From assembly GCF_000721705.1 (NCBI RefSeq), contig NZ_JOJL01000013.1, positions 124,001 to 188,000 of the forward strand: a stretch of 64,000 bases of DNA. Direction: 5' to 3'. The translations under genes were made by a program, and so were the position numbers. The notes under the pieces are model-generated. The model saw only the letters and a program-made list of their open reading frames with translations, was not told the origin of the DNA and searched no databases. Each line of letters opens with the position of its first letter. Position 1 is the first letter of the stretch. Below are positions 35,450 to 44,714 of this stretch, piece after piece. The stretch comes from Actinoplanes subtropicus (GTDB lineage Bacteria; Actinomycetota; Actinomycetes; Mycobacteriales; Micromonosporaceae).

Positions 35450-36462
35450 TGACCATCGAATCCGCGATCCCGGAGCACCTACGGCGTGCCCGCACCCGGC
35501 ACATCCGGGTGCCGAGCGACTACGCCCCGCCGTACCCCAGCTACTCGGCCCGGTTCCAGCCCGCTGTCAGCCAGGTCGTGATGGCGTACTTCGGCGCACA
35601 GTGGCGCGGCGACCAACCCGTGGACACTGTCCCGGAGGGGATCGCAGCCTCCGGTCACTGGGATCGCGCCACATATGTGGACGAGCGCGGCTACCAGACG
35701 CTGCTCAACGTCGCGTACTGGGACGACATCGCGGCATTCGACACGTGGTTCGCCAACCACGGGAAGGCATGGACGTCGCCCGACCGGCCCCACGACGGCG
35801 TCGGCTACTTCACCGAGGTTCTCCGCCCGACCGTGGACCGGTACGAGACCCTCTTCTCCGCCGCCGACCGGCTGGAAGGCATCGGCGTGCTGGCGCCCGA
35901 GCTCAGCGGCGAGATCCAGGAACACGCCTACTGGGGCGGCGCGCGCGACCGCATCCCGCTGTCCCAGGACAACGAGATGGCCCCGGCCGGGCGCTCGGCC
36001 GTCGAGGTGGACGGCCCGGTGCGGCGGATCCGCCCCGCCGACAACGTGTGCGTGATCCGCTCCGGCCAGGATTGGACGCAGACCGAGGCGGACGAGCGGC
36101 GCATGTATCTCGAGGACGTCGAGCCCGTCCTGCGCGCCGGCATGGACTTCCTCCGGGACGACGGCCTCCCGATCGGGTGCTTCTTCAATCGCTACGTCCG
36201 GGTCCTCGACGACGCTGGAACGCCGGCCGACAAGTCGTACGGGCTCAGCTGGTGGAGCAGCCTCGCCGCGCTGGAGCGGTGGGCGGAGTCGCATCCCACG
36301 CATGTGGCGATCTTCGGCGCCGCGATGAAGTACCTGTCGACGCTCGGGCCGGCCGCCCGGCTGAAGCTCTACCACGAGGTGAGCGTCGCGTCAGCGGACC
36401 AGCAGCTGTTCGAGTATCTGAACTGCCACGACTCGACCGGCATGCTGCGTACGGCGCGATGA
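35449..36462 (+). CDS. oxd: Aldoxime dehydratase (heme enzyme)
   Basis: A 337-residue heme-dependent aldoxime dehydratase, which dehydrates aldoximes to nitriles. Family parts are PPYPSYSARFQPAVSQVVM near the N-terminus, CVIRSGQDWT, GCFFNRYVRVLD and the C-terminal SHPTHVAIFGAAMKYL and LKLYHEVSV, where conserved histidines (H282, H285, H309) include the heme ligand and the catalytic His. The gene overlaps the nitrilase stop by one base. The product nitrile is the substrate of the coupled nitrilase, so the pair forms an aldoxime-nitrile pathway. Confidence 0.95.
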   Translation: MTIESAIPEHLRRARTRHIRVPSDYAPPYPSYSARFQPAVSQVVMAYFGAQWRGDQPVDTVPEGIAASGHWDRATYVDERGYQTLLNVAYWDDIAAFDTWFANHGKAWTSPDRPHDGVGYFTEVLRPTVDRYETLFSAADRLEGIGVLAPELSGEIQEHAYWGGARDRIPLSQDNEMAPAGRSAVEVDGPVRRIRPADNVCVIRSGQDWTQTEADERRMYLEDVEPVLRAGMDFLRDDGLPIGCFFNRYVRVLDDAGTPADKSYGLSWWSSLAALERWAESHPTHVAIFGAAMKYLSTLGPAARLKLYHEVSVASADQQLFEYLNCHDSTGMLRTAR

Positions 36463-36575
36463 TGTCCTTGCTGGAGGAGAAATAGAAGTCCGTCATTGTT
36501 TGTGCGCACCGTCACCCCGGATCGGACGGGCCCGCGACCGGGGTTCCGCACGTCCTCGGCCGGATACTGGGCGGC

Positions 36576-37400
36576 ATGCGTTCGCACGAATGGCCGGCCG
36601 TGGCACAGTTCGGCGCCGCGGAGCGGGTCGGCGTGGTCATGGTCAGCTACAACACGAAGGACGTGACGGCCCAGGCCGCGTACGCCCTGCTGCGTACGAT
36701 CCGGACTCCCGGGATCCGCCTGGTCGTGGTCGACAACGCCTCGACCGACGGATCGGCCGAGCTGCTGGCGGCGCTGGCCGAGGCCGGCCTCTGCGAGCTC
36801 ATCGCCAACCGGGAGCAGCGTTACCACGGGCCGGCGCTCACCCAGGCCATGGACCACCTGGCAGCCACCCAGACGGCGGACCGCCGGGTGGGAGCCGTCT
36901 AGGTGCTCGACTCCGACTGCATCGTGCTGCGTGCGGACACCCTGTCGACCGCCGTCGACCTGCTGACGACCACCGGCGCCGGCCTGGTCGGGCAATGGTC
37001 GGTGGACCGCTGGCATCGCCCCGGCGAGTTGCTGGGCCTGCACTGCCTGCTGCTCGACCCGGGCCAGGTGTGGCGGGACCCGATCGTCCCGTTCGAGGAG
37101 GACGGCAGCCCGTCCCAGCGGTTGCAGGAGTCCGCGCGGCGGTGCGGCGTCTCGGTGGCCGAGTTGCCGTTCACCCGGGACGGCTACGTGGTGCACCTCG
37201 GCCGGACCACCCTGCGGGCAGTACTGCACGACGACGACCGCACGAACCGTTACTTCGACTGGGCCCGTACGCACGCCGAGCCGCACTTCACGGCGGAAGC
37301 GGCGGCTCCCGAGCGCTACGCCGCGTTCCTGGCGGAGTTCGCCGAGGAGGTCGGCGAGCCTACGGCGGAGCGCTTCATCGCGGCCGTCCATCGCGGTTGA
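36576..37400 (+). pseudogene. GT2-like glycosyltransferase with in-frame stop
   Basis: A glycosyltransferase-2 family protein of about 274 codons interrupted by TAG at 36900-36902. Before the stop: GVVMVSYNTKDVTA and RLVVVDNASTDGSAELL; after it, in the same frame, VLDSDCIVLRADTL and the rest of the protein. The intact reading would be V-W-VLDSD, so a TGG to TAG change is the simplest cause. GTG 36903 could restart the second half, but that part lacks the nucleotide-binding front. Target unknown. Confidence 0.75.
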
Positions 37401-37456
37401 CTCCGGCGTCGGCCGCACGGCATCTTCTAGGTTGTCTATAGGACCTGGAGGACGGC

Positions 37457-38188
37457 ATGGTCAAAACCCCTCCGCTGTACGTGCGGATCGAGCGTGAGCT
37501 GCGGACCCGCCTGGCCCGGGCTCGGCCCGGCGACGTGGTGCCGGCCGAGTCGGCGCTGGCCGAAGAGTTCGGCGTGGCCCGGATGACGGTGCGGGCCGCC
37601 CTCAACGCCCTGGAGTCCGACGGCCTGATCGAGCGGATCCAGGGGCGGGGCACCTTCGTACGGCAGCAACCCGAGCCGCGTGCGGCGGGGACCCTGATGA
37701 GCTTTCAGGACCAGGTGCGCGACTGGGGCCGGGTGCCGCGATCCCGGCTGGTGGAGGGCGAGCTCCGGGCGGCTTCCCCGGCGGAGGCGGCGGCGTTGCA
37801 GCTGACCGCGGCGGCTCCGCGGGTGGTTTCGATCGTACGGGTGCGGTTCGCCGACGACGTGCCGCTGGCCGTGGAGTACGCCTGCTTCCCGCCGCACCTG
37901 GAGGGGCTGCTCGACCTCGACCTGGAGACCGGGTCGCTGCACCGCGCACTGCACGAGCGGGGGCTGCGGCCCACCCTCGGTTCCTCCCGGTTGACCGCCC
38001 AGGGGGCCGGCGCCGATGCCGATCTACTGCACGTCCCGGCCGACGAACCGCTGTTGGTCGAGACCCGGCTGATCGTCGACCAGCACTCGGCGCCGCTCGA
38101 ACACACCGTCAGCCGGTACGTCGGCGACCGCTACGAGCTGCGGGTCACCTTCGACGTGCAGCCGCACCGAGCAGGAGAAACCCGATGA
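37457..38188 (+). CDS. GntR/HutC-family regulator with UTRA domain
   Basis: A 243-residue GntR regulator. The winged HTH spans about 7-75 (PAESALAEEFGVARMTVRAALNALE, then IERIQGRGTFVRQ), the UTRA ligand domain about 90-235 (VEYACFPPHLEGLL). It sits in front of the truncated deoC with a 4-base overlap, so it probably controlled a nucleoside or sugar-phosphate gene set. An imperfect inverted repeat GTC-TATAG-GAC at 37434-37444, just upstream, may be its operator. Confidence 0.9.
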   Translation: MVKTPPLYVRIERELRTRLARARPGDVVPAESALAEEFGVARMTVRAALNALESDGLIERIQGRGTFVRQQPEPRAAGTLMSFQDQVRDWGRVPRSRLVEGELRAASPAEAAALQLTAAAPRVVSIVRVRFADDVPLAVEYACFPPHLEGLLDLDLETGSLHRALHERGLRPTLGSSRLTAQGAGADADLLHVPADEPLLVETRLIVDQHSAPLEHTVSRYVGDRYELRVTFDVQPHRAGETR

Positions 38189-38450
38189 ACATCGCCAAGA
38201 TGATCGACCACTCGCTGTTGCGCCCCGAACTGACCACCGACGACATCCGGCGCGGCTGCGGGATCGCCGGCCGCCGTCAGGTCGCCTCGGTCTGCGTCCG
38301 CCCGTCCGACGTCGAGCTCGCCAAGGCCGCCCTCGCTGGCACCGGGGTGCTGGTCGGGAGCGTGGCCGGATTCCCGCACGGCGACACCCGTACCACCGTC
38401 AAGACGGCCGAGACCCGCGAGCTCGTCGAGGCGGGCGCCGACGGATTCCG
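38185..38450 (+). pseudogene. deoC: Deoxyribose-phosphate aldolase, 3'-truncated
   Basis: The first 88 codons or so of a DERA-type aldolase: MNIAKMIDHSLLRPELT, VASVCVRPSDVELAK, VGSVAGFPHGDTRTTVKT and ELVEAGAD. The Schiff-base lysines and the rest of the barrel are missing: after GAD the frame runs antisense into the end of the convergent hydrolase gene. GGAG precedes the ATG. The break lies within a few bases of the stop codon of the neighbour. Confidence 0.8.
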
Positions 38451-38457
38451 GCGACGC

Positions 38458-41400
38458 TTACTGACCGTTCGCGTCCATTGCGTACGGCGTGACGCCGGTA
38501 TACGGGGTGACACCGACCCGGTCGATGATCGGCGCGTACCGGGAACGCAGCGGTTCGGAGTAGCGGTCGCTGATGTAGGTGGTGCCGTCGAAGTCCGGCG
38601 ACTCCTCCGACGAGAACCGCACGGTGTTGTGCCCGGCCCTCAGCTCGACCGGGATGGTCAGGCTCCAGAAGTTGTCGGCGTGGAAGGTGTGCGGGAACAG
38701 CGTCCGGTGCGGCGCTCCCCCGTTGACCGAGATGTCGGCCGGGCGGGCCAGCGGGTCAGGGTTGTAATGCGAGGCAGGCGACTGTTCGGGGTTCGAGTAG
38801 CGGACGGTCAACACATATGTGCCGGCGGCCCGCACCTGGACGTCAAACGTCAGTGTGTTGGCGTTCCCGGGGGCGCCGCCTACGTCGGTGACTGCCTTAC
38901 CGCCACTGGCGAGCGGGAACGCGGTGACCGTGGCGGTGCCGGCAAGGGTGGCGTTCTCCGCCTCGTACCAGGCGGTGCGCAGGGTGCCCGCGGTGGCCGA
39001 GACGCACAGCCGGTCCAGATAGAGGTTGCCGGACAGCCCGGTGACCGTCACCTTGTTGATGCCGCCGGACAGGAAAACCTTCGCCTCGGCCGATTTGTGA
39101 ACGTCGGCCAGCCGGTGGCCGTTCACGCTCAGGGCTGCGTGGCCGCTGCCCCCGGCGGTGTCGAGCAGCAGGGTGTGCTCGCCCTCGTCGGCGGCGTACA
39201 CCCAGAAGGTGGCGGACTGTCCACGGGCGAGATCCACCCGGCCGGAGCCGGAGACGCCGCGGCGGCTGTAGCCGACGCGGGCACCGGCCAGGGTCGCGTA
39301 CTCGGCCTCATATATGGATTGCCGCGCGGCCGGGTTGGGCAGGGCGAGGGTGATGCGGTCGACGATCGCGTCGCCCTTGGTGGCCTTGGTGCCGTCGAGG
39401 CTGCGCGCGGCCAGGCTGATCACGTGGTCGCCCTTGGCGAGCGCGACCTTGGTGTCGGCGTGGTCCCAGACCACCCACTTGTAGCCCAGCGGCAGATGCA
39501 GTTCCTGTTCGGCCGAGCCGTCGACGCGCAGGAACACGTTGGTGGGGCCCTGCTCGGCCACGGCGTCGAAGGTGTTCAGGGAGTTGGCGAAGACACTGAG
39601 GTCGTAGACGCCGGTCGCCGGAACCGTCACCGGGAAGTTCAGCGTGAGGTCGGCGCCGGTGCGCAGGCCACCGATGTCGTACGCGCCGGAGGTGTAGAAC
39701 TTCGACACGTCGGCCGGCGTGCCCTCGGGGCCGTTGCGGAAGTAGGGCGAGCCGGTGTGCGTCGCGTCCTCCGCCTCGTAGCTCGCGCTCCACAGCCTCG
39801 GCGGGACCTGCGCCGAGGTGGCGTTGCGGCCGGGACTCAGGATCACCTCGTACGCCGAGGACTCGCTGAGTTTCGGCAGCGCGCCGCCGAAGTCGACGGT
39901 GACGGCGCCGTTGGCGACCCGCTGGTCGAACTCGGCGACGACGGCGGGCTGCGGTGAATCGCCGATCTGCCCGGTCCACGGGATCTCCCGCACCAGGACG
40001 TGCGCGGTCGAGCCGAACATGGTGGCATTCCGGAAGGTGACCAGCCCGTCGCCGGAGGCGCCGCCGATCAGCGCCCGCGCCTGCGTCTTCGCCTTGTCCA
40101 CGGTGGCGACGCCCTGCATGGTGTAGCTGACACCGGGGAACTGCGGCGTCACGGTCACGGTATGGCCGCTCATCTGGGAATACGCGTGCAGCAGCCACCA
40201 CTGGCCGTTGCCGCGGTTGGCCTGCACGGCCGAGTCGCTGAGATTGCCGTCGATGTTCCAGTACGCGATGTCCGCGTCCACCTTGGACTCCTCGATGGCG
40301 GACACCCACTGGATCATCTGGCCGGGCACCGAGGTGTGGTAGTTGAACGCGTACTCGTTGATGTTGATAGGTAGGTGTCGCCCACCGAGGACGTCGTTCT
40401 CCCAGGACCGGTAACGGGCGACGCTGGTGCGGATCCGCGCCGGATCGCTCAGCTCGTGCCAGGTCATCACGTCGGGCACGGTGCCGGCCGCGACCGTGTG
40501 CTGCAGGAAGCCCTTGACCTGGTCGAAGAGGGCGCTGGTGTTCGGCCCGGCGATCCGCGCGTCCGGCATCCTGCCCCTGATCAGGCGGTAGACGTCGTCC
40601 CAGGCCCGGAAGTAGTAGGCCGGGTCGGTGAGCCAGCTGACCTTGTTGTAGCTCCAGTCGCCGGTGCCGAACATGTTGCCCTCGGGCTCGTTGAAGGGCA
40701 CGAAGACGATGTGCTGCTGGTACTTGGCCGGCAGCGTACGGACCTGGTCCACCTGCTTGGCGATTTTCGCCTTGAAGTCGTCGAGCCGCGCCTGTGGCGT
40801 GTCACCGGGCCACTGGTAGGGGAAGCCCCGGTAGATGTCGGTCATGTAGATGTACACGTCCCCGCCGGTGCTGTCCGCCAGCGGCTTGACGACCTCCAGC
40901 GCGTCGGCGCCCGGATGCTGTGGTCCGTCCTGTGCCTTGGTGGAGACGGTGCGCAGCCCCATGCCCTCGATGAGGTTCCGTGACGGCAGTCCATCACCGT
41001 AGAGGCCGTACAGCGTGCCGGACGCGCCCCCGTGGAAGGGACCGGTGTCAGTGCCCAGGTCGATCGTCAGGTCGCCGCCGCCGACCACATGGACGTTCGC
41101 GGTCACGGTGATGCCGGAGGTCACCCCGGTGACCGTAAAGGAACGCCGGCGTGCGTACGCGGCGGGGTCGACCGGGTTCCAGGCGACGGGCAGCTCCCGG
41201 TCGATGCCGTCGGAGTAGGTCGCGGTCACCGCGGGCAGGCTAGGCGCGGTCCCCACGGTGGTGGTGACGGCATAGGTGGTCTGCTTGACGCCGGTCAGTT
41301 TCGCGAGGTGGTCCCCGGCGAGCGCGGCCACCTGGGCGTCGTCGAACGCGGTGTCATATACCCGGAAGTCGTCCAGCGCGCCGGCAAAGAACGGGTGGCC

Positions 41401-42060
41401 GCCCCAGAACGGCTTCCCCAGGAACCCGGACGTGGTGTTGGCCGCGGAGTACATGGTGGCGGCCAGGTCCAGGATGGCGGCGGTCGAGCCGACCTTCGCG
41501 CCGTTGAGGTAGTAGCTGATGGTCTCGCCGTCGATGGTGGTGACGAGGTTGATCCACTGGTCGGTGGGCAGCTTCTGGGTCGCGGTGACGCCGACCTCGG
41601 ACTGGCCGTTGACCGGCTTGATCGACGAGCGGGTCCGGCCGACCCCGCTGTAGGACGGGGTGACAAAGGTGGCGGTGTCGAGGTCCTTGCCGATGCAGTA
41701 GACCCATTGGAAGTCGTCGCCGCCGGCCCACTTCACCCAGGTGGAGATCGTGGTGGCGGCCAGGCCCCGGAAGAGTCCGTTCGGGATCGAGACGTACGGC
41801 GCGGTGGTGTCGGCCGGTCCGCCGCCGGGCAGCTGGAGCGCCCGCGAGCCGTCCGCACCGGTCGTCGTCGTGGCGGAGCCCGGGTTGACGAGGGTGCCGT
41901 CCAGACCCGAGCCGGAGGTGTCCTTGACGACGCCGTCGGAGAGGTCGCCGTCGAAGTCGTAATGCAGCACCAGCCGGCTCGTGTCGGCCGCCTTCGCCGG
42001 GGCAGGCAGCGCGACGAGCAGGGCAGCGGCGACAGCCGCGGCGATTGCCTTTCGTGTCAT
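38458..42060 (-). CDS. Very large secreted modular glycoside hydrolase (LamG, clan GH-A barrel, CBMs)
   Basis: A 1200-residue exported enzyme. Signal peptide 1-24; a LamG/concanavalin-like domain about 28-250 (LVLHYDFDGDLSD, ISTWVKWAGG); a Big_4-like Ig domain about 255-330; then a TIM-barrel-like catalytic region about 335-760 with VFVPFNEPEGNMFG (probable acid/base Glu) and LPININEYAFNY (probable nucleophile Glu), as in clan GH-A families such as GH39. Three CBM6/CBM35-like modules follow, starting near SASYEAEDATHTG, IYEAEYATLAGA and AWYEAENATLAG. The exact GH family and substrate are not certain; a plant-wall or galactan/arabinan target fits. It is the last gene of the LacI-facing operon. 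Confidence 0.8.
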   Translation of the reverse strand: MTRKAIAAAVAAALLVALPAPAKAADTSRLVLHYDFDGDLSDGVVKDTSGSGLDGTLVNPGSATTTTGADGSRALQLPGGGPADTTAPYVSIPNGLFRGLAATTISTWVKWAGGDDFQWVYCIGKDLDTATFVTPSYSGVGRTRSSIKPVNGQSEVGVTATQKLPTDQWINLVTTIDGETISYYLNGAKVGSTAAILDLAATMYSAANTTSGFLGKPFWGGHPFFAGALDDFRVYDTAFDDAQVAALAGDHLAKLTGVKQTTYAVTTTVGTAPSLPAVTATYSDGIDRELPVAWNPVDPAAYARRRSFTVTGVTSGITVTANVHVVGGGDLTIDLGTDTGPFHGGASGTLYGLYGDGLPSRNLIEGMGLRTVSTKAQDGPQHPGADALEVVKPLADSTGGDVYIYMTDIYRGFPYQWPGDTPQARLDDFKAKIAKQVDQVRTLPAKYQQHIVFVPFNEPEGNMFGTGDWSYNKVSWLTDPAYYFRAWDDVYRLIRGRMPDARIAGPNTSALFDQVKGFLQHTVAAGTVPDVMTWHELSDPARIRTSVARYRSWENDVLGGRHLPININEYAFNYHTSVPGQMIQWVSAIEESKVDADIAYWNIDGNLSDSAVQANRGNGQWWLLHAYSQMSGHTVTVTPQFPGVSYTMQGVATVDKAKTQARALIGGASGDGLVTFRNATMFGSTAHVLVREIPWTGQIGDSPQPAVVAEFDQRVANGAVTVDFGGALPKLSESSAYEVILSPGRNATSAQVPPRLWSASYEAEDATHTGSPYFRNGPEGTPADVSKFYTSGAYDIGGLRTGADLTLNFPVTVPATGVYDLSVFANSLNTFDAVAEQGPTNVFLRVDGSAEQELHLPLGYKWVVWDHADTKVALAKGDHVISLAARSLDGTKATKGDAIVDRITLALPNPAARQSIYEAEYATLAGARVGYSRRGVSGSGRVDLARGQSATFWVYAADEGEHTLLLDTAGGSGHAALSVNGHRLADVHKSAEAKVFLSGGINKVTVTGLSGNLYLDRLCVSATAGTLRTAWYEAENATLAGTATVTAFPLASGGKAVTDVGGAPGNANTLTFDVQVRAAGTYVLTVRYSNPEQSPASHYNPDPLARPADISVNGGAPHRTLFPHTFHADNFWSLTIPVELRAGHNTVRFSSEESPDFDGTTYISDRYSEPLRSRYAPIIDRVGVTPYTGVTPYAMDANGQ

Positions 42061-42073
42061 CTGGCCGGTCCCC

Positions 42074-43897
42074 TCAGGATTGCGTGCACCGGAGTTCGTG
42101 GGCGGCGGCGAGGATCAGGTAGCTGCTGGCGGTCCAGGTGTAGGCGCGGTCCCGCAGGCCGGTGCCGGTCTCGGCGTCGAAGTTCTCGGCGAAGCCGGAC
42201 TTCTCGCACAGCGCGCGGAACCGGTGGCTGATCTCGTCGGCGAGGCCGGTGTGGCCGGCGCGGCGCAGCCCGTCCTCGATCAGCACCGTGGACGGCGCCC
42301 AGATCGGCCCGCGCCAATAGCCGTCGGCGGCGTAGTCCGGCGAGTCGACATGTTCGGTGGCGAGGCCGTGCGCGGTCAGGTGGGTTTCGATGCGGCGCGC
42401 GAGCGCGGCGCTGACGTCGCCGGGCAGGTCGGAACCGAGCGCGATCGGCATGAGGTCCAGCAGGCTGCTGCTGACCCACGATTCACCGGTGGTCGCGTCG
42501 CGGGCGGAAAACCGGTCGTCCGTCCAGAGGGCGTCCAGCATCGTGGACCGGATCCGGTCCGCGGCGGCGGTCCAGCGGGCTGCCTCGTCGCCACGATGCA
42601 GTTCGGTGGCCAGCTCCGAGATCTGGCGCAGCTGCAGGATCAGAAACACGGCGAGGTCAGCGGTCTCGATGACGTGATGGCCGTCGAAGGTGGTGGCGTT
42701 GTCCCACCCGCTGTCGTTGCCGTGCTGGTAGTGCGGCAGCTCGTGCCCGGGCGCCCGCCGATAGGTGAGCCAGAATTCCGTCCAGCGCACCAGCCGCTCG
42801 TATGTGTCCGCCATCAGCCGCTCGCCCGCGCCGGCCCCAGCGGCCAGCCGACCACCCGCACCAGCCATCAACTGGTCGCCCGCGTCGGCCGCCAGCCGAT
42901 CATCCGCCCCGGCCAGGTCCGGCCTTTTCGGCAGGCGTTCGCGTAGGTGGCGGAGCGCCCAGCCGTGGATGGGCGGCTTGACGTAGTTGTAGAGGACCTC
43001 CGAGTGGGCGACCGAGTCGGGCAGTGCGCCGGATTCGTCCTGGTGGTCGAACGGCAGGTGGAACTGGTGCCAGGCGAGCTCGGGCTGGCCGGCCGCCAGC
43101 GCGATGGCGTTGAAGCAGTGGTCCCAGCTCCAGACCTTGTCCATCCAATGCTTCGACATCAGCACCGCGGGGCGGTTCAGGAAGCCGGCCGGATCCACGG
43201 TGGCGGACCACAACACATATGCGGCCAGCTCGGCGGCCGGTGTCTCCGGGCTGCGCCACGGCGCGACCGTCTCGACGAACCCGGCGAAGGTCGCGGCGGC
43301 GGCCGCCCGGATCTCGTCGAAGGTGGCGGTCGACGAGTACGGGCGGCGGGCCGTCGCGTACTCCTCGATGGCGATCTCCCACGGCCGCCCGGCCGGCAGG
43401 GTGAGGTGCCGGTCGGCGGTGCCGAGCGCTTCCACGCCGGCGATGTCGTCGGCGTTGCCGGACAGCACGGTGACGCGGTAGCGGCGGCCGGTCTCGTAGC
43501 AGGTGAACACGTGCGAGCCGTCGACCGGGTCGCGGTACAGGTACGTGCCGCTGAACGGGGTGAGGGTCGTGGCGGCGGCCGCGATCCGCATACCTAGACC
43601 GTTGCCACGGACTCGGATGGCGTCCGGGCCCTCGTAGGCGAGCTCGATCCGGCCGGCGTCGTGCCGCCACGTGAGCAGCGCCGGAGTCGCGACGACCGTC
43701 ACGTCGGCGGCAGCATCCAGCGCGCTGCCGGAGCGGCGGCCGTCCGCGACCGACGGCGTGAAGCGGAACACCGGATGCATGCCTGTCTGATGCGACACCA
43801 GGTGGAGGTCGTCCGCATACGTGCCCTCGGCCACCACGGGGGAGACGTCGAGCCAGGATCCGCGGTAGCTGAACGGGATGTCCTGGATGGAGAACAT
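42074..43897 (-). CDS. GH63-like / MGH1-type alpha-glycosidase
   Basis: A 607-residue protein without signal peptide, so intracellular. The C-terminal (alpha/alpha)6 barrel shows HWMDKVWSWDHCFNAIAL, HGNDSGWDNATTF and DGYWRGPIWAPSTVLIEDGL, typical of GH63-like glucosidases and mannosylglycerate hydrolases. It should process the sugar imported by the co-transcribed ABC system. A low-complexity Ala/Gly insert (about residues 325-365: RLAADAGDQLMAGAGG and similar) interrupts the barrel and is absent from usual members. It starts 7 bases after the permease stop. Confidence 0.8.
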   Translation of the reverse strand: MFSIQDIPFSYRGSWLDVSPVVAEGTYADDLHLVSHQTGMHPVFRFTPSVADGRRSGSALDAAADVTVVATPALLTWRHDAGRIELAYEGPDAIRVRGNGLGMRIAAAATTLTPFSGTYLYRDPVDGSHVFTCYETGRRYRVTVLSGNADDIAGVEALGTADRHLTLPAGRPWEIAIEEYATARRPYSSTATFDEIRAAAAATFAGFVETVAPWRSPETPAAELAAYVLWSATVDPAGFLNRPAVLMSKHWMDKVWSWDHCFNAIALAAGQPELAWHQFHLPFDHQDESGALPDSVAHSEVLYNYVKPPIHGWALRHLRERLPKRPDLAGADDRLAADAGDQLMAGAGGRLAAGAGAGERLMADTYERLVRWTEFWLTYRRAPGHELPHYQHGNDSGWDNATTFDGHHVIETADLAVFLILQLRQISELATELHRGDEAARWTAAADRIRSTMLDALWTDDRFSARDATTGESWVSSSLLDLMPIALGSDLPGDVSAALARRIETHLTAHGLATEHVDSPDYAADGYWRGPIWAPSTVLIEDGLRRAGHTGLADEISHRFRALCEKSGFAENFDAETGTGLRDRAYTWTASSYLILAAAHELRCTQS

Positions 43898-43904
43898 GGG
43901 CTCC

Positions 43905-44714
43905 TCAGTCCTTGACGGCGCCGGCGGTGATGCCGGCGGCCACGTAGCGCTGCGCCAGGATGAGTAGCAGCGTCGCGGGGATGGAGGCGATCACGGCGGT
44001 GGCCATGATGGCGTTCCATTGCTGGTTGTTGTTGCCGATGTAGTGGTAGATGCCGAGGGTGATGGGCTGCTGCGTGCCGCCGCCGTCGAGGGTCGTGGCG
44101 AAGACGAAATCCGACCACGCCCACAGAAACGCGAACAGCGACACGGTGACGACGGCATTCCGGCTGACCGGCAGCACCACCGAGCGGAACGTGCGGACCG
44201 TTCCGGCGCCGTCGATGCGGGCGGCGTTGATCAGTTCGTCCGGGATGCCGGTCATGAACGCGGTGAAGATCAGCACGCCGAACGGAACCGCGATCGTGGA
44301 ATCCGCCAGCACCAGGCCGGGCGCGGTGTTCAGGACGCCGAGCCGCAGGTAGATGGCGTAGAACCCCATGGCCATGATGATCCCCGGAATCATCTGCGCC
44401 ATCAGCAGCACGAAGCTGAGCAGTCCCCCGCCGCGCGGCCGCAACTTCGCCAGGGCGTAGCCGGCGGGAGCGGTCAGGGCGAGAGTCAGCGCCACGGTGC
44501 CGAGGCCGACCAGCAGACTTGTCCCGAGATAGGGCAGTTGCTGGTGCAGCACCGCCCGATAGCCCTCGAGCGTGCCGTGCACCGGGAACAAATAGGGCGG
44601 ATCGTGCCGCATGTCCGTGTCCCTGGTGAAGGACACGTTGATCATCCAGTAGACCGGGAAGAGCATGATCGCGGTCAACAGGAGGGCCAGCCCGGTTTTG
44701 ACGCGGTTTTTCAT
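43905..44714 (-). CDS. Sugar ABC permease, MalG type
   Basis: A 269-residue inner-membrane permease with six transmembrane segments. The EAA loop reads ELINAARIDGAGTVRTFRSVVLP near residue 190. MKNRVKTGLALLL is the start, overlapping the MalF stop by 4 bases. It should pair with the MalF-type subunit upstream, which is broken here. The ATPase for this importer is not in the operon, as is common in actinomycetes, where a shared MsiK-type ATPase serves several systems. Confidence 0.9.
   Translation of the reverse strand: MKNRVKTGLALLLTAIMLFPVYWMINVSFTRDTDMRHDPPYLFPVHGTLEGYRAVLHQQLPYLGTSLLVGLGTVALTLALTAPAGYALAKLRPRGGGLLSFVLLMAQMIPGIIMAMGFYAIYLRLGVLNTAPGLVLADSTIAVPFGVLIFTAFMTGIPDELINAARIDGAGTVRTFRSVVLPVSRNAVVTVSLFAFLWAWSDFVFATTLDGGGTQQPITLGIYHYIGNNNQQWNAIMATAVIASIPATLLLILAQRYVAAGITAGAVKD

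Noticed and set aside
36463..36486. Micro-ORF MSLLEEK with an internal GGAGGAG after the aldoxime dehydratase gene
   Set aside because: Eight codons overlapping a stop, no following gene in register; too little to support a gene.
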